Assembly (NCBI GenBank): GCA_021789565.1
Contig: JAJYJL010000241.1
Location: 1 to 8,882, forward strand
Source of the DNA: Acidobacteriota bacterium
GTDB lineage: Bacteria > Acidobacteriota > Terriglobia > UBA7540
Reading direction: 5' to 3'
Length of the DNA: 8,882 nt
In this document: one piece after another, positions 7,825-8,882 of the stretch
Layout of the letters: every line of letters starts with the position of its first letter
How positions within the stretch are numbered: position 1 is the stretch's first letter
Notes under the pieces: model-generated
What the model was told of the DNA's origin: nothing
What the model saw: the letters and a program-made list of their open reading frames with translations, nothing else
The model's database searches: none
Translations under genes and position numbers: made by a program

Positions 7825-7838
7825 CGCACCGAAGTGCG
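7825..7838 (-). promoter_or_regulatory. cUUCGg hairpin in the GH2 5' leader
   Basis: On the minus strand CGCAC, loop TTCG, GTGCG forms a perfect 5-bp stem closed by the extra-stable C(UUCG)G tetraloop, ending about 20 bases before the GH2 ribosome site. No T-run follows, so it is not an intrinsic terminator. It may protect or separate the GH2 message from upstream RNA. Confidence 0.5.
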
Positions 7839-7865
7839 CCGTCATGCCTCGGTCAGCGTCACCCG

Positions 7866-8149
7866 TTACTCCGGAGAAGCGGTGATCCTGCGTATCTCGG
7901 CGATCTGCCCGTCAGGCGGGAATGCGAGCCGGGCGGCCCTCGGAATATAAACGGGAGCGCCTTCCGCTGCCTGGCGCAATTCCATTGACGCGAATCCGCC
8001 CGTTCTCCGGCGTCAGCGGGTCTTGCCGTATTTCGGGCTGCCGGCAGGCGCTGCGGAGCTGGCTCCGTAAGGCTACCTGCCAGGCCGGTGCCCACAGCCG
8101 CTTGCAGGAACTCGCGGCGCGTGCGCTTCTTTCCTTGTTCCTCTTTCAT
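7866..8149 (-). pseudogene. Decayed Tat-exported protein gene
   Basis: This fills the gap between the GH53 and GH2 genes. ATG 8149 opens a frame that begins MKEEQGKKRTRREFLQAAVG, a textbook twin-arginine leader (RRxFL) with a short hydrophobic core reaching GLAG. After that the frame turns Arg/Pro-rich and patternless until its stop at 7859. A different frame, from ATG 7985 to TAA 7866, reads ELRQAAEGAPVYIPRAARLA then FPPDGQIAEIRRITASPE, which resembles a genuine protein C-terminus. A palindromic element (8041-8088) lies just after the leader's hydrophobic core. The simplest reading is an exported protein whose middle was deleted and frame disrupted, leaving leader and tail. I do not recognise the parent family. 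Alternatively the 96-residue frame from 8149 is a real short exported protein, which its composition makes unlikely. Confidence 0.5.
8043..8081. repeat. Palindromic (REP-like) hairpin element
   Basis: An outer 6-bp stem, GGCAGG (8043-8048) with CCTGCC (8076-8081), encloses an inner stem, CGGAG (8054-8058) with CTCCG (8063-8067), on a four-base CTGG loop, with asymmetric internal loops of five and eight bases. Flanking CCGG (8041-8044 and 8085-8088) adds symmetry. It lies inside the decayed Tat-leader gene. The form recalls REP or small palindromic elements scattered in bacterial genomes, but no second copy is visible in this window, so repetitiveness is unproven. Confidence 0.45.
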
Positions 8150-8194
8150 GTTTTTGAACAAAAAACAGGATCCCTATCCCGCGAACCTTGCCGG

Positions 8195-8882
8195 CTATCT
8201 TCGCGTGTACTCGTCAAACACAGTGATCGCCGGAAGCGCGTTCCCTGAATCGCCAAAGAGTCCGCGGACCCTGAGCGGCGTATTGGCGGGCACGGCAGGC
8301 TCCCACCAGAAGAGGCCTTTGCCCAGGTTGTCCGGAGTGTCCAGAACGGTCCGGTAAACCGCTTGGAGAAATTCCTTTTGTCCCGCGGGCGTCATGGGAA
8401 ACGGCGGAGGTCCCAGATGGAAATGCGGCTTGAAGTTCTTGAGTTTCGGGTGCTCCTTCAAAAACTTGGCGGGAATGTGAAATTGCAGCTTTTTCCACGG
8501 GTATGCGACTTCAGCCAGGATGATGGGCTTGTGAAAGGTGGTCGCCGTCATGTAAAGGTTGTACCGCAGGGCGTTCAAGCTTCCCTGCCACCACGGGTAA
8601 TAGGATTCGCCGATCACGTCATAGTGAACGCGATATTTCGCCAAGTGGTCGAAGAAGTAATGGGTCGCTTTCCAGTCTCCGCCGCGGTCAATGTGAATCA
8701 TGATTTGCGGCCGCGGTTCATTTCCGTGGCCGGCATCCACGCCATTGATTCCGGCCTTGAGCAGGTCCGTGAACTGTTTCCAGTTTGCCGGCAGCTTGCC
8801 GTCCGGCCACAACATGCCGTTGGTAATCTCATTGCCGATCTGCACCATATCGGGCAGAACGCCGGCCTTGCGTAAGGCTTCG
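8195..8882 (-). CDS. GH53 endo-beta-1,4-galactanase, C-terminal part
   Basis: An arabinogalactan endo-beta-1,4-galactosidase of glycoside hydrolase family 53, which cleaves internal beta-1,4-galactosyl links of type I arabinogalactan and pectic galactan side chains. Only 228 codons are in the window; the frame is open to the right edge, so the N-terminus and any signal peptide are missing. Visible family landmarks are VLPDMVQIGNEITNGMLWPD with the catalytic acid/base Glu (codon 8828-8830), YDVIGESYYPWWQG, IILAEVAYPW with the nucleophile Glu (codon 8510-8512), and the late barrel strand GLFWWEPAVPA. Both catalytic glutamates are present, so the enzyme should be active. The C-terminus YTRR is followed by a clean stop. 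It is transcribed toward the Tat-leader remnant and the GH2 gene, consistent with a small galactan-degradation operon. Confidence 0.92.
   Translation of the reverse strand, partial: EALRKAGVLPDMVQIGNEITNGMLWPDGKLPANWKQFTDLLKAGINGVDAGHGNEPRPQIMIHIDRGGDWKATHYFFDHLAKYRVHYDVIGESYYPWWQGSLNALRYNLYMTATTFHKPIILAEVAYPWKKLQFHIPAKFLKEHPKLKNFKPHFHLGPPPFPMTPAGQKEFLQAVYRTVLDTPDNLGKGLFWWEPAVPANTPLRVRGLFGDSGNALPAITVFDEYTRR

Noticed and set aside
8043..8081. Intrinsic terminator after the GH53 gene
   Set aside because: The hairpin has internal loops and no T-run follows on either strand.
8150..8166. GTTTTT/AAAAAC inverted repeat before the Tat-leader ATG
   Set aside because: A weak A/T stem with five-base loop; too little to call a terminator or operator.
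8363..8875. 170-codon plus-strand ORF opposite the GH53 gene
   Set aside because: The minus frame carries both GH53 catalytic motifs; the plus ORF is its complement.

Overview
The window looks like a chromosomal segment from a soil-type member of the Acidobacteriota. This is inferred from gene content and style: a long-propeller Y_Y_Y sensor kinase beside a NarL-type regulator, secreted plant-polysaccharide glycosidases, a Tat leader remnant, moderately high GC and MreCD of familiar form. No marker gene in the window proves the phylum.

Left part (1-1650, plus strand): mreC and mreD, two cell-shape genes of the elongasome, followed by a complete tRNA-Arg with anticodon CCT and an encoded CCA end. 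The usual downstream partners mrdA and rodA are not here.

Middle part (1650-5573, plus strand): about 300 bases of leader region, then a two-component pair. The leader holds a perfect 10-bp inverted repeat, a -10-like hexamer, a strong Shine-Dalgarno and a possible 34-codon upstream ORF. The sensor is about 1000 residues: signal peptide, fourteen propeller blades (enough for two seven-bladed propellers), a Y_Y_Y domain, one membrane span, then a HisKA_3/HATPase kinase core. The response regulator is NarL/LuxR type and overlaps the kinase gene by 56 bases. The periplasmic architecture resembles the hybrid two-component sensors that control polysaccharide loci in Bacteroidota, but here the kinase and the DNA-binding regulator are separate proteins.

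Right part (5607-8882, minus strand, convergent with the regulator): a secreted glycoside hydrolase family 2 enzyme, a decayed stretch of about 280 bases, and the C-terminal part of a glycoside hydrolase family 53 endo-beta-1,4-galactanase that runs off the right edge. The decayed stretch has a Tat leader in one frame, a plausible protein C-terminus in another and a palindromic element between them. Transcription order is GH53, remnant, GH2. The best functional reading is a small galactan-degrading locus: GH53 cuts beta-1,4-galactan (pectin side chains), the GH2 enzyme trims the products, and the adjacent sensor/regulator may control it. The regulatory link is inferred from proximity only.
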